From: Sambucus nigra | Taxonomy: Eukaryota > Streptophyta > Magnoliopsida > Dipsacales > Adoxaceae | NCBI GenBank assembly: GCA_949130495.1 | Contig: OX422222.1 | Span: forward strand, 104,583,709 to 104,647,708 | Reading direction: 5' to 3' | Length of the DNA stretch: 64,000 nucleotides | Part shown: positions 36,671 through 49,884 of the stretch, piece by piece | Layout: each line of letters starts with the position of its first letter | Numbering within the stretch: position 1 is the first letter of the stretch | Program-made: the position numbers and the translations under genes | The notes under the pieces: generated by a model | The model's database searches: none | What the model was told of the DNA's origin: nothing | What the model saw: only the letters and a program-made list of their open reading frames with translations

Positions 36671-37227
36671 TGTAATAGCCCGTATTTTCTTAGTAATTAA
36701 TTCATTGTTAAATTTTTCATGTTTGCATGTGACATGTGGTATGTCACTCATTATAATTGTGGAATGTTGGTATGTGATTGTATTTGTGTTTTGTCAATCA
36801 ACACTATATTTAATTAACTAAATATTGGAAGTGACTTAGTATTATGGGTGACTATGGAATAGTAAATGACTAGGTGCCGAGGGGTTTCGTGTTTAGATTA
36901 ACCCCTCGGTATCGAGTTCCACCGATTGTCAAGTAGTTTTTTATAATATCGAGTCACAAAGATTTAATTCATAATAAAATTTTAATTAATTCAATCTACA
37001 CCTATTTTTAACTTATATTAATGAGATAATTAATTTAATATAACTTTTCATATCTTGTAATGACTCTTGGGACGTTTAGAATGTTCATTTTGACTTAATA
37101 TGTTGGAGTTTAATCCCATTGGGTTGGTACATAACTTGGGAAGAGTTTTATACCACTTAGAAGATTATATGGGCTCACCAGGTTGGGTCGTAGGTTGGAC
37201 CAAGGCCTAGTTTTGTGAGAAGCCTAC

Positions 37228-38091
37228 TGATTAAGGGTGAAAAGTAGCGCGTGTCAAGATGCTAATCGTTATTTTCGATTCACCTCCTCAATAAAAAAAA
37301 CCTAAACTTATGACTACACTCTTTTAAGGGAGTATAGCGGCCAAGTCTGGGTATCGAAAGTCCACAGAGACGAGTTGCTAGAATTTAATTGGTTTATTAC
37401 TTCTAAAATAAAAGTGTAAGAGATATTTTGCTAACTAAAAAGAAAGGAAAGATAAACTAGGCATGAGTGTATTTAAACTAAATTTAAGAATGGAATAAAA
37501 ACTATTGGTTGCGTCTAATATCCCTCACCTAGAGTAAATTAGTATAAATGGTTACATGGGTCGACGAGTCTATCAGGATTGCGTTTCGTTTCGATAGTTA
37601 ATTAAATTCAGAGTTGTCACACCCCTAAATTCGCATAAAATTCTAATAAGATTTTGGCGTCGACAAATACCCCGAAAATTACGCATGCAAGGTCGTAAAT
37701 ACGGAGCATACATGATAGACCTCGTTAAATCTCCTAGGCGTAATAACTAGGACAACCCAATCGAGACAAGAATAAGACAACTCCATCATCAAATCAAAGC
37801 AACTAAATCAAACCTAGGTGAGTTCAATCCGACACAACCTAGATTAAATTAGCCACTACACATAATTAAAAGCATAAATTAAACTAGCTAATTAATTATA
37901 GCAACTAATTAAATTAATACTACAAATTAAACTAAGATTGAAATAATAAATAAAGCATGGAAAATTAGGGCGCACAAAGATTAAAGAGATGGATAATGAA
38001 TAGTAAAGTAACGCTTATATAAATTGTGGAAAATTAGGAGAGGGGTGGTCTCCACAATAAACCCCATAATATTCTCAAACCCTAACTAAAC

Positions 38092-38127
<36 letters not shown>

Positions 38128-39283
38128 AAAAACTAGATATTATGTGCCCCTTCAAAAATGAACCAAAGTTGGTATTTATGCTAAGTGGGAATAAATAAGA
38201 AAAGAAACAGGAAAAAGAAATAAAAATAGGATAAGTCTCTTAATTACATAATAAAAAGAAAAGGAAAAAGAAAATAGAAAAGGAAAGGAAAGAAGTGGGT
38301 AGCAGCACATCTCGGACAAAATAGGGTCCCGGTCGACCTGGGATTGGGCCGATCGACCGCGTGAAAATGGAAGAGCACACTGGTTTGGTTCCACGTCAAA
38401 AAACCAATCAGCGATCGACCGCGAGTTGGCCGGTCGGTCAACCGGTACCACTAGCACACCAAACTTACTGCAACACAACAGCACACAAGACCCACTAAAA
38501 ATGGTGGATAAACGCGCAACCCCCCTGGCCGAGACCATATGCCGAGAACCTAACTATCATGGAAAACACCAGCTACATATTTGTTTCACCACTTGCAAAA
38601 CCGAGACTCACTAAGACCTCCATGTCCAAAAATGGTTAAAAGAACAAGAACCCAAATCTCCATTAATGGCCAAGTCAATGCCCATTTCGAGCTCGTGAGT
38701 GTTTGCGCAATCCAAAGCTCCATAATCGTGTGTTCAATTTGACCAAAAGCATCCCAATTTGGGACGAATCCAAAGCCCGAGCCTAGGGCCAAATTGCCAT
38801 TTCTGAAATGGGTTTGCTGCAAAAATACGAGTTAGGGACACAAGGGGTATTATATGAACTGTTAATGAAGGAGAAAAGGGATATGGTGGGTATTAAGGAA
38901 ATTGTTATTTTTCTTATAATTCTTTCCTGATTAAATGTCCATGTTTCCTTCGTTCGGACTCTGATTTGCGCATCGTTCATGGCCACGCAAAGCTTGTCCC
39001 GAGAACTACAGTTCCGTGAATACTTCGGGAAAAAATCCCGAAGTGTGAAATTATAAAAATGCCCCTGAACATGAGAATCGCGATGAAACTTTATCAGAAT
39101 GCGCCCAAACTTCATACTAAGCACTTTAATACCTTTAAAAGCTCAATTATACCTCAAATAAGATGTTAGAATATAAAACGGAGGTTTTTTTATTAACAAG
39201 CATAATTGTAGGCATTAAAGAACCCGATGGGGCTAAAATGCCTAAGTTCGAGTGTATAAATATGCAATATTCGATACAAATCA
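37228..39283 (-). repeat. Solo LTR, TGAT...ATCA family, copy C (diverged)
   Basis: On the minus strand it starts TGATTTGTATCG and ends CCCTTAATCA. It is flanked by a perfect CCTAC duplication (37223-37227 and 39284-39288), and the sister LTR shows the uninterrupted site GCCTACTACTTAGG at 22087. It shares with copies A and B the block near 37300-37365 (CCTAAACTTATGACTACACT, then GAGTATAGCGGC and GTCTGGGTATCGAA). The rest is largely different and includes a (GA)n run at 38096-38124 and several CGGTCGACC/GATCGACCGCG-like motifs at 38330-38445. Open frames here (for example 38176-38538 minus) show no known motif. Confidence 0.85.
38096..38124. repeat. (GA)n microsatellite
   Basis: About 14 GA units inside solo LTR copy C. 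Confidence 0.95.
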
Positions 39284-39462
39284 CCTACTACTTAGGTCAA
39301 TTAGTATAACCTAAAACATATTTGTAGCATGGGAAAAACCCTAGGAGGTTAAGTAGAGAGGAGGCACTCAAAGGGAATGATATTTGGGATTTGAGTCTGT
39401 AATTCTCACATTTGGCCCGAGTCAAGTTCGCATCGTTTAAGAATTTAATTAGATTGTGTTAT

Positions 39463-39485
39463 GGTGGTGGTGGTGGTGGTGGTCA

Positions 39486-39576
<91 letters not shown>

Positions 39577-39577
39577 G

Positions 39578-39654
<77 letters not shown>

Positions 39655-39718
39655 CGTAGTAGTAGTCGTAGTAGTCGTAGTAGTAATAGTAGTCGTAGTA
39701 GTCATAGTAGTAGTAGTC

Positions 39719-39778
<60 letters not shown>

Positions 39779-39791
39779 CTAGTAGTAGTAC

Positions 39792-39862
<71 letters not shown>

Positions 39863-39895
39863 TAAGTCGTAGTAGTCGTAGTAGTCGTAGTAGTC

Positions 39896-39946
<51 letters not shown>

Positions 39947-39948
39947 AT
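39463..39948. repeat. Large (AGT)n microsatellite
   Basis: A short (GGT)n run (39463-39480) leads into about 155 triplets of AGT with scattered variants (CGT, CAT, ACT, GGT, AAT). The poly-Ser, poly-Val and poly-Thr frames seen here in different readings are artefacts of the repeat. The equivalent spot in the left LTR (about 22266-22280) has only ATAGTAGTATTAGTTCATTG. Confidence 0.98.
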
Positions 39949-41904
39949 TCATTGGATTCTGAACTAATATGTTGATATTTTTATTTTAATCTTACAAAAA
40001 CCAATTTCAAAAATTGTTTAATTTATAAGTTAGACCTTAATACCTTGATATTGTATTAGGATAGTTTGATGTCAAATCCTATGATTTAAGTCTTGAAATG
40101 TAAATATAATTTTTATATTTAAATTATGTTAGTGAATTATGTAAAATCCCCTTGTTTAATTCAAATATCAAAGAAAATATGAGATAAAATTGTTACAAAT
40201 ATGAAACTAAGGTTCTTAAGCTTGGAATTTGAAATTGGTACTTAAAACTTTGTCAAATCATCTAAGACTTGTAGAGATAGCTTGGAGATTGATTTATTAG
40301 CATTTTTAGGCTATATTTGGCTATATTTTAGGTAACAGAACCTTAGTTCATTCCGTTTATGGTTGTTTGGGGGGGTTGGTATCATAACAGGGGACTCAGG
40401 GTTAAAGAAAGACGTGTTTCTAGGTTTTTTAATTTTTGGTTCGTGTTTTTGGGACATGCGCACGGATCATGGATGATTTTGAAAAAAAATATAGTAAAAT
40501 TTTATGAATTGATGTTTAGGATCTACTGGGATGTTAATTAAGGAACTTAAAACTACATTTGTTGGTATGGGGTTCCAAATTAATTAGAGTTAATTAATAG
40601 GAGAATAGGATTAAGGTGTAGTAATGCGTGGGTAGATTGGATTCATGTGAATTGAGGACCTCAAGTATGGGGCCGAGCATGAGTAGATGGGATTATATAT
40701 GATTGTTTGAGGACCTTAAGTATATGGTCGAGTATGGAGATAAATTATGAGATCAATAGATAGTTAGTAATTGTGTCGATCACCTGATAAAATGTATGTA
40801 TAAACCACTGAGGAAAGTAGCAATTATAATTAGTTACTCATGTAATGGTTAGGTCTAAGATGATACCAAGATTTGGAGATCCTTGGGAAATTGGGCTAAT
40901 ATTATATATGATCTATTATAGTTAACATGTCTATTAGTTCTATATAAAATAGACTTTATATGTAAATTCTTTAGATAAGCTTGTATGTATTTATGTAAAC
41001 CCGGTTGCTAAGTGTTACGCTAATTTGTATGTTTTATAGGCAAACATACCATATATGAGTGATCGTGGGAATACGTACTAGAGGGGTTATTCTTATTAGG
41101 TGCATTAGACGTTGATTGCATTGGTACCCCAACGATGGCACGGGCCTTACCATGGTCATTTTACTCCAGACACTATGTGTTGAAAGTACCCATTGTATCC
41201 CTATGGGATTAACGAGGAGATCCTCTCATATAGCCTGAAATATGGGGCCATATGAGTAGTGTGAAGGCGTGGTGATTATTCTTTGCTGATATTTTGAGGT
41301 TTTATGCGTGGGACAACCTATAATTATATCTAGTTCCTGTGATTTATCCTCGTAGGCATTAGGTATAAGCTTTCGTTATGTACGGGCTCGAGCATAGCCC
41401 ATTTGTTATGTAGATTTGTGTAACCTTACTTATGTGGAGATTATATGTATATATTGTCTTTCCTCTGGTGTATGTGATTCTATGTCGCGATACTTTAGAT
41501 GATCGTACCCAGTTTTTATCCTATACTAAAGATGTGTATGATATATACTAGAGATATAGAACTAATAACTTATGACTCGGGAATCATGTAATGAATATAC
41601 TAGAGACGCATATCCTAAATTAGTGGTCTGTGATTACTGGAGAATATTAGACTTGAGATAGTTCCGTGGATTCATAACTAGAGACAATTATGAATATTAT
41701 GGCGAATAATGTAAGAGATCTAAGTAGAGTATATGATTCTTAAACTAATAGATGAATTAAAGAACGTGGTAAAGAATACTTAAGTATGAGATATACATAT
41801 ATCATATGGGACTCGTGGTGTTTGGGAGTAGAATCGCATTTTCATTTCAGGTTGGTTGGGTTGGGTAACTTAAATTAAAAGATACTTAACATGGGAGGAA
41901 GATG

Positions 41905-42006
<102 letters not shown>

Positions 42007-42366
42007 GGCCCAACTTAAGCTAAATTCTTATCCTTTATAAACTTATTGTTTACGTTCTTCTTAAGTCTATTTTTCACAAGTCTTGGGCCATTGTTGTTAC
42101 CGTAGACTTGGGTTGTGCGTTAGAGTAGTATCTCTAGAGACTTTTTATTCATCATTCTTAGGATATAGAAGTCAAGTAGTGTAGCTCATCTACTTCTTGC
42201 ATTTACTTATGTTTCAAGAGGAAGTTGTATTTAAATTAGAGTACCCCGAGTCAGAGATTGTGTATGTCGTACTTGTATTAAGAGATAGATTTTTGTTAAA
42301 GTTTTTTATTTCCCTGATTTTTGTATTAGACTTGATCAATCTATTTATGGATTTTAAGGGGTTTGA

Positions 42367-43600
42367 AAATTGAATCAATTATTTTTCAAAACTCTCAAGT
42401 CTTAAATAACTAAGTGGGAGAAGGGTTTCAACAAAAACTCCACAGTCTCTATCGGTGTTGTTAAACTTTGATGCAATTAATTCCTTGTGTCAACTTGATC
42501 TGTCCACCCACCCACCCGATATGGTCTTAATCTTGGTATCACAAAAATTTCAAAATTCTTAAGCGATAGTTTTGTAGAAATAATTGTTAGTGAGTTCGAT
42601 CCTCCCATCAAAAATTTTTACACGGGTGGATTTATTTTCATTATACGAACCACTGGTATACACTCAGATATAACTTTTGATATCATCCCCATCAGAGTCA
42701 CTGTCATAAGTTATGGGACCGAAAGTGCCTATTCAATTATGTTGGACAGAGGATCCTGAACTGTCCCGGAACATAATTTAAAGATGAAAGTATGTCTAGT
42801 TTAAGATGAAGTTATTTAAGCTACCATCGAGAAGACTCACATCATATGGGAACTGGTGTGTTCGAATGGATTTTACTTTTAAAAATTAACAATGAGGGAT
42901 GCCACTTTAAAATAAAATCTAAGTTAAATTATCACATGTATATTTCGAAATTCATTTGCTTTTCAAAATTTATGGTTCTTGGATTTCAAAATAGGATCAT
43001 CATTCATCCCACTTGCTTCAATCTTAAATGACAACAAGTTCACTGTAATGAACTATATAGACTAGAAATGAAATCTAGACATTGTCATGACTGTTGAGGG
43101 CTTTAAGTTTGTCTTGACGGAGACCTACACTTCCAAGCAGGAGGAAAGGGCACCGAAGGGGATGTCCAAGCCTACGAGAGGTAGTAAAAGTCTAATCATA
43201 TGGCTCGCTGCTACATATTGGCCTCTATGACTAATGTGTTGCAGCACCAGCATAAGCACATGTCCATTGTTTATGACATGATTCTGAACCTCGGGGATAT
43301 GTTTGAGGATCATAACTGTGCCGTAATGTTAGATATTATGACAAGGTTGGCCAACTCCAAGATGCCTGAGGGTACTCTTGTACGCGAGCATGTTCTAAAG
43401 ATGATGTCCATCTTAGGAGAACTTAAAGTGCTTGAATCTGAAATCGATAGGGAAACCTAAGTTAATTTTGTAATCCAATTACTACGGGACTCCTTTAAAT
43501 AGTTTCACCTAAATTATTCTAAGAATAAATTTGATTACTCACTGACGTAACTTCTTAAGGAACTCCAGGCTACGTAGAATATCACTAGGCATAAAGGTGC
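42367..43600 (+). pseudogene. Copia element A gag remnant
   Basis: After leader sequence the frames give copia gag blocks. LDIVMTVEGFKFVLTETYTS near 43074 is the N-terminal capsid block. MARCYILASMTNVLQHQHKH at 43200 and KMPEGTLVREHVLKMMSILG near 43352 are middle blocks, followed by GELKVLESEIDRET to a stop at 43458. These are the D-W-K-R-N-L and H-V-L-K-M-I signatures of a common plant copia gag (UBN2 type). Frames shift near 43190 and again after 43460. It is separated from its LTR by the Tekay-like insertion. Confidence 0.82.
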
Positions 43601-43839
43601 GGTTTAGGTTGCTTAGAAAGACCCATAAACTTATGTCCTAAAAATTAATAATAAGAAAGAGGTCAAGACTTAAGCACAACTTAAAGTTAGCAACCCAAAC
43701 TTTATGCCCAGGGAAAAGGTAAGAAGCCGAGAGATAGCTCTTACATCTGAAAATAGGAAGGACATTAGAAAAAGCAATGCCCCGTCTTCTTAAATAGGAG
43801 GAATGGAAATGTTAATTTTCCCTACATCACTGAGACATG

Positions 43840-44600
43840 TTTTGGGATGCAGTCTACTGGTACTTGATGTGTAGATTAGGGATCCACTAATCATGTTTGC
43901 AATTATTTGCAGGGGTACCATGGAACTCAGTGATGGAGATATGTTTCTATTTATGGGTGATCATCACAATTCAATAATAGTATAAGTAGGAAATTTATAT
44001 TAAATTTTGGTGGATACAATAAGTTAGTATTAGTAGATTTTTTATGTTCCTACAATTTGAAGAAATCTGATTTCGATTTCTAAGCTTGTGCTGAATGGAT
44101 ACATGGTTTATTTTAATATAGGATTTTTTTAAAAAGGACAAATCTATTATTTATCGTGGTACATTGGAAAATGATATTTATATTATAAGACCCGTCTTAC
44201 TACTACTGGTTAATGCTAAATTGAATAACATAATTGAATATAACCTAAAGAGAAAGGAACATTCTAAGTTTAATCAAACATATGTTTGAGACTTATGGTT
44301 GGGTTATATCAAACTAAAATGGATATAAATAGTAGTTTCAAATGGGCAATTGAGTTCACTGGAAGTAAAGGAATTTTCAGTCTGTGAATCATTCTTAGAG
44401 GGTAAAATAATAAAGAGGTCATTTATGACTAAGGGTATAGATCCAAAGATGTGTTCGAATTTATTCATTATGATTTATATCGGCCTATAAATATCCGGGC
44501 AAGAAGTAGTTACGATTACTTCATCACTTTCATCAATGATTACTCAAGGTATGTATATGTTTACCTTATTCACCATAAGTTTGAAGCCTTTGATACTCCT
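43840..44600 (+). pseudogene. Copia element A protease/integrase remnant
   Basis: Pieces include the pre-integrase linker (VLNGYMVYFNIGFF near 44090, IIYRGTLENDIYIIRPVLLL near 44150), the CxxC part of the integrase zinc domain (VCESFLEGKIIKRSFMTKG near 44383, second Cys changed to F), and the start of the core (FIHYDLYRPINIRARSSYDY then FITFINDYSRYVYVYLIHHK, 44460-44580). The copia homology stops at about 44600, where a minus-strand gypsy fragment begins. RT and RNase H of element A are not in the window. Confidence 0.8.
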
Positions 44601-46262
44601 CGGATCATGTGAAGCCATGGGATGCTAAGGAATAGATTGAAATAGACAGGTATATAGATGACTAGGAACTCGATCAAAAAAGTTGATAGGGCCAGTCCCT
44701 AGTGTAAGATTTATAAAACCCACCACTTCCTTACGGGTGTTGTTATAGGTATGCATAGTGACGGATGTGGGAGTGAGATCACTGACTTTCAATCCCAGAC
44801 AATTGAAGGTTCTGGGTGGATAGACATTGCGAGTGGGTCCATTGTCTACAAGTGATAGCGGGACTTTCTTCCCTACAACTTCGATGGAGATATTGATCAG
44901 GTCTAAATTTTAAGATTTCTTCTTCGAAGAAAGAGAGGAGTCTGGTAAAGGTCAAGAATCTAACCATCTTCACGGTTTCTTAGGGAGTGGTAGAGGGAGA
45001 AAGTATGGGTCATGTGAGGAGCTTTATCAGAGCATTTTAATGCAACTAGGAGGACATGAAAAGTTCCCATAAGGTGATGTTAGCTTCAGTTTTCTTGTGC
45101 TGGTCGAGAACCTTACTTTCTTCAATGGTCATCTCTGGCATTAGTAGATCTTTGGCAACTCCCTTCCCTTTTATCTATTCCAGTTGAATGGGGAATATGA
45201 TCTTTATAATATCGCCCAGATCGGGTCATGTGGTTAACAAAGGTGCAAAAGTATAGGAACCCCATGGCTTCATCAACTTTGAACTGAATAGACACTTTGT
45301 TGATTTCCCCTAATAAATCTTCAAAAAGGATCATTCCACATAAGTTGGTAACTGAACTGGCTTCTTCGTGAATCGGTTCAACATCTGAGCTATCAAACTC
45401 ATCCCCCTAATTGGTGGTGATGATGTCCTCTTACCAAGAGTAATCAATGCACTCAATAACCTCTACGACTTTATCATATAGATCTTACCACTCAACGGGG
45501 AAGTGAAGAGTGAAAGGACCAGGCATCCCTAAAGTTTCAAGACCATGAGTGACTCAGCGATGCTGTATATTTCTCATGCCTGGTGAAACTTATCGAACAT
45601 AAATTGTACAATATTATCCAAACTAATTTCTTCAATATGTACCATACACTCATTTGATTTTTGAGCCCACTTACAGGATTCCATGAATAGGCCACTGAAT
45701 CTTTGGTAGTTGATATTCATTTATGTGGGCAGTTTCAGCCAAAACCTTTAGAGCTAGAGTAGCACAGTAGGCAGTTCCATGCCTCCCCCATCTAATCGGG
45801 TGCGAACAGCAATACAGTCTCACATAAGGAGCAATAGAGATTAGTCAGCAAAGCATGTGGGATTCAGGAGAAAGTATGGGCAAACTTTAAGAGGTTTGGA
45901 TGAGATTGTGGAGCTGCCAGGTATTTTGACAGGCACAATTTAGGTAGAAGGGTTAAATTCGGGGTTATTTTATAGGAAGATGGCATTTGTTCTAGTTCCA
46001 TGTGCTGGGAGAGGGTTGTTAGTGGTGTTGGGTTTGGTTTTATCTGGCGGGGCGATGATGCCCCGATCTATAAGGCCTTAGATTACATTTTTGAAGTGAA
46101 AGCATTGGACGGTGGTATGGTTTGCGACTTAGTGAAAGTCGAACTGTGCATCATGTTTGAAGTTTTTAAGCAGTGGATTTGGCAATTGTTGGGGTTCCAA
46201 CGGTTTGATAAGGTTTCGGGCTAGCAGGGACGGTATATTTTCAATAGCGAAGCATGGATGAG
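44600..46262 (-). pseudogene. Ogre/Tat-type Ty3/gypsy gag-protease fragment
   Basis: On the minus strand at about 46160-46010 lies the gag C-terminal motif AQFDFH...ANHTTVQCFHFKN and LIDRGIIAPPDKTKP, the counterpart of C-x-x-H-x-x-x-x-G-H-x-T-x-x-C followed by L-I-D. At 44860-44700 is the protease core KVPLSLVDNGPTRNVYPPRT with active-site D-N-G, then VTMHTYNNTRKEVVGFI, and at 44690-44600 the post-protease block LIEFLVIYIPVYFNLFLSIP. The wording of both motifs is that of the Ogre/Tat group. The section between (45000-45900) is degenerate. Neither LTR nor RT is present; it ends abruptly at the copia A remnant. Confidence 0.78.
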
Positions 46263-46378
46263 GTTTACACTTTTTTTTACAGGATTGGGAAACTTTTTAA
46301 TGCCCAAGAAGTAGCAGGTTGAGATATGTTGTTGATGGTTGAGATTGAAATATTGGTGGGCTTTTCATACTTCTGTGG

Positions 46379-47830
46379 TGTAAATTTATAACACCCATAT
46401 TTTTGAGGATATAAAAATTAAATTAAATTGTTGATTTGGAGAATTTATTAAATTGGGAGAGCTTAATTAATTTGGAGAATGTATTTTTAATTTGGAGAAT
46501 TAATTTAATTCGGTAATTTAGATTTTATTAATTCAGATTGACATTTATTTTCATGTGGAACACATTTTGAAGTGAAATAATAAAAGTTATATAGAGTCAC
46601 TCAGATGAGGATTTAGAGGTCACGGTTGAGTCCGAATAGGTTGAGATAGTCAGAAAAGAGTACCTGGGGATAGTAATTAGGTCTCGAAATATTTTTAGGC
46701 ATAGTCGGGCTCGCACAGGGGTGTTCGGGCCATTTGGGCTTGGCCCATTAGCCTAAAAACTGGATTTACATTATTTAATCTAAGTTAAGAAATTGGGAAC
46801 AACCATAACTCATTCAGAAAACCCTGGAGCTACAAAGAAGGAAAGAGAGAGAAAGTAGGGAGATTTTGGGAGCCAAACCGAGAAGGATTGAAGGTGTTAT
46901 TCGTTGAATCGCTGTCTATATCAAAGGATCAGACCCTACGAATCAATAGAGGCAAGGGGTTATTTTTTCATTTAATGTAAATTCGTGATAGTCAATTCTA
47001 TCATAGTGGGTGTATATGAGAATCCATTTTCGGGAGGGTGATAATGTGAAAATTGGGTTTTTAATAAATGGAATGAATCGTGTAGATTAATCATTAAATT
47101 CATGATGGATTATTATATAGGATTGTAAGAATCTAATTTTCGTTCAATATTCAGTAAAAGAATTCATGAAATTTGGATTGATGGAAATGAATCTAAGATG
47201 AGATTTGTATAAACTGTGATAAACTCGATTCGAGAAATATTGGGGAAAGTTATAAATTAATGATGTTTGAAGATCATTATGATGTTTAAAACTTGTTTGG
47301 AGCACAAATATATGTTGGGAGAAATCGATTGAGTTCTGTTTTTGAGGATTTAAAAGCTTGAGTGCATAACAATGGAGGAAAAATGAGTTGGAGAATAAGG
47401 AGGTTCGTTGTTCAGCAGCAGTGAACCGGTCTAGTGCAGTGGCGAACCGGTCCATTTTGACGCCGAACCGGTCCGATTTACCTGAATGGAATTTGTAGAT
47501 CTTTTCGTTACGATCGCGTGGCCACCGACCTCATTTTTTTTATTTTTTTTAATTAGTTATGATTTTCCTACGAAAGGGTGCGTAAGGCCGACATCTTTAG
47601 GAAAAAATATATTCGGGTTCTTTTGAAAGGTCCGTAGATGAATGAAGGACTTTGAAAAATATTAAGGAACAATATTTTATCGTTGGATTAGATAGGTATT
47701 AATCTGTGGTATGGATTTAGGAGTATTTAGGATGAACGACACTCAAAAATATATGTCATAAACATATGAACATATTCGAATAGGAATTTCGGATGAATTT
47801 AGTGTACAGGCTGGTATCTTAAAGAGGATT
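46379..47830 (+). repeat. LTR-like sequence, left part (split by copia element C)
   Basis: It begins TGTAAATTTATAACACCC, the style of chromovirus LTR starts, and has no reading frame of note. A short run of AATTTGGAGAAT-like units lies at 46425-46510 and three GAACCGGTCC-type units at 47410-47475. The sequence continues at 55509 after copia element C. No partner LTR was found in the window, so it may be a solo or truncated LTR; the family is inferred. Confidence 0.45.
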
Positions 47831-47835
47831 TAATT

Positions 47836-47973
47836 TGTTAATATATGGGTCGGGTTTTTACCCGGATCCGATATCCGCCCATGATAAATATGAATTATCC
47901 ATTTTGTATCGGATAATTCATTATTATATTAGATAATTAGAGTCCAACATTAGTTGGTTTAGGACTCTTATGT

Positions 47974-48035
<62 letters not shown>

Positions 48036-48369
48036 GAGAGTCAAATATGGGTGTGCATAAATATACGATCAATTTGGTATTGATCTAATTTTCTCTCTCC
48101 TCCTTCACTTTCTCTCTCTTTAAAATTCCGTGGGTCTCTCTCTCTCTCTTGGTTCATCATCCAAGAACCTTGGATTTGTGATCATGAAGATCAAAGGGGA
48201 AACTCTCGTAGCCAACCCAGACATTCACGAGTCACAAAGCGTACACAGAGGAAGACCAAGAGTGCGTATCAGATTTCTCGATATTCGACAGAGGTTTACA
48301 TTTCACAAATAAGGTAATCCTCAAACCCATATGTGCTACGTGTATATATAATGTCAAAATTTTCTTTCA
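47836..48369 (+). repeat. 5' LTR of copia element C
   Basis: 534 bp. It differs from the 3' LTR chiefly by an (AT)n run (47982-48030) that is absent from the other copy. Confidence 0.95.
47982..48030. repeat. (AT)n microsatellite in 5' LTR only
   Basis: About 24 AT units. The 3' LTR has GGACTCTTATGGGTGTGCAT at the corresponding place (55141). Confidence 0.95.
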
Positions 48370-48370
48370 T

Positions 48371-48383
48371 TGGTATCAGAGCC
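48371..48383 (+). other. Primer-binding site, copia element C
   Basis: TGGTATCAGAGCC matches the complement of the plant initiator tRNA-Met 3' end perfectly, one base after the LTR. Confidence 0.93.
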
Positions 48384-49884
48384 ATCGTAGCTATTTGATC
48401 GCCTGAAAAATTATCGGATCTTAATTTTGTACAAAAACTCCATTAATACCCATTTAAATTTGTTTTAAAAATTAGCGGGTATTAATTCGAAATTTTTGTA
48501 TGAATATATTTCTGCACATGTGAGGAGTATGCACGTTAAGTTTCATCGCATTCCGTTAAGTAGTTTAAGAGAAATTAAAAAATTAGTTATGTTCTAATTT
48601 TTTCTGAAATTTTTTTGGCCAACTTTGAGACTAAAAATAGTAGCATTAACGACGATGAAAAATTAATATTTTGTATATTATTATTCCTTGTTGCAAGGTC
48701 TTTCCAACCATATATCATATGCCTTTTTTGGACTTAAAACGAATGAGATATAGCTCTCCAAAGTTGGCCTCATGAAACGCATTTTCTTGAAAAAAATTCT
48801 TGTTGAAGAAGACGATGAACATTATTTTTTTTTAATTTAAATTATTTAATTTTAAATTAAATAAACGGAGGCCTTAATGATGAAATAAAATTCTGAAAAA
48901 ATATTTTTGGAATCAGCAGGTCAAAACCTATTTTTCCATGCTGTCAAAGTATGTTTTACTGTTTATGCAAAAAAAAAGGTTAATCAAAGTGCATTTTTAG
49001 ACACTTTAATAATGTCTAATAAATACTCGAAAATCCCAGAAAATTATAGAAATTTTTTTTGACTTAGTGGATGAAAAATTAGACCCTTTTTTGAGCATTT
49101 TTAATATTTTGGAAAATTTTATGCACCTTGAGTGGTTCATTTAATTCAGTGTCTAATTGCATTTAAATGTTTTTATTTATGATTATTGCCTCCAAAACTT
49201 GCGTAGTTCACACAATGATCATGTTGACCCTGCTTGATCCCTAAGTTGGTGAGTGTGGCAATAATTGTTCATTTAAAGTCCTAGGTTATGTGTTTTGCAT
49301 GATTAAATGGATAATTTTACAAAATTAATAGTTAAATGAGCTTTTGTTTGCTTGTTTTATTACTGTTTTAAGGTTGTTCCTATGTATATGTGCAATCAGA
49401 CATACCCCGTCTGGATTTCAGTAAATATTATGTATAGGCTTCTTCTCTTATTGATGTAATGGTGAGATTGAGAGGTTTTTAAAGCCAATTGTAAGGGGAT
49501 GATTTCTGATTGCACAACAATACATAGGAATTACCTTAGCACAAGCTCTAAACTGTTAATTTAGGACCCATGTGAGATCCTGCGCATTTTTTTTGTTATT
49601 TGGCGCAAAATTGGTTATCATAACATTATATTTGTTGTGATTTTAAATTATGATAAATGGTTGGAATTGATTAATAGATGTGTTCATTAATTAGGAAATT
49701 TGTTCAAAAATCAATTGGAAAATATATTCTAATTTTACAACATTAGGAGATGACTGCGAGCTTTGCAAACTTTCGATTTTAATGTGTAAGAAAAGAAAAT
49801 ATTTTCTAATTGAATTTTAAAAAAAATTAAAAAGATATGTTTTACAATATTAATGTTAATTTTTTGCGCAAATTTAATGTAGTG
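48384..49884 (+). other. Leader of copia element C
   Basis: A 1.5-kb AT-rich untranslated leader with no supported gene between primer site and gag ATG. It is long for a copia leader. Confidence 0.6.

Noticed and set aside
38176..38538. 120-codon minus-strand frame with a hydrophobic end
   Set aside because: Falls inside solo LTR copy C; no start context, motif or conservation with copies A and B.
39412..39975. Long open frames encoding poly-Ser, poly-Val or poly-Thr
   Set aside because: They are the three readings of the AGT microsatellite inside an LTR, not a gene.
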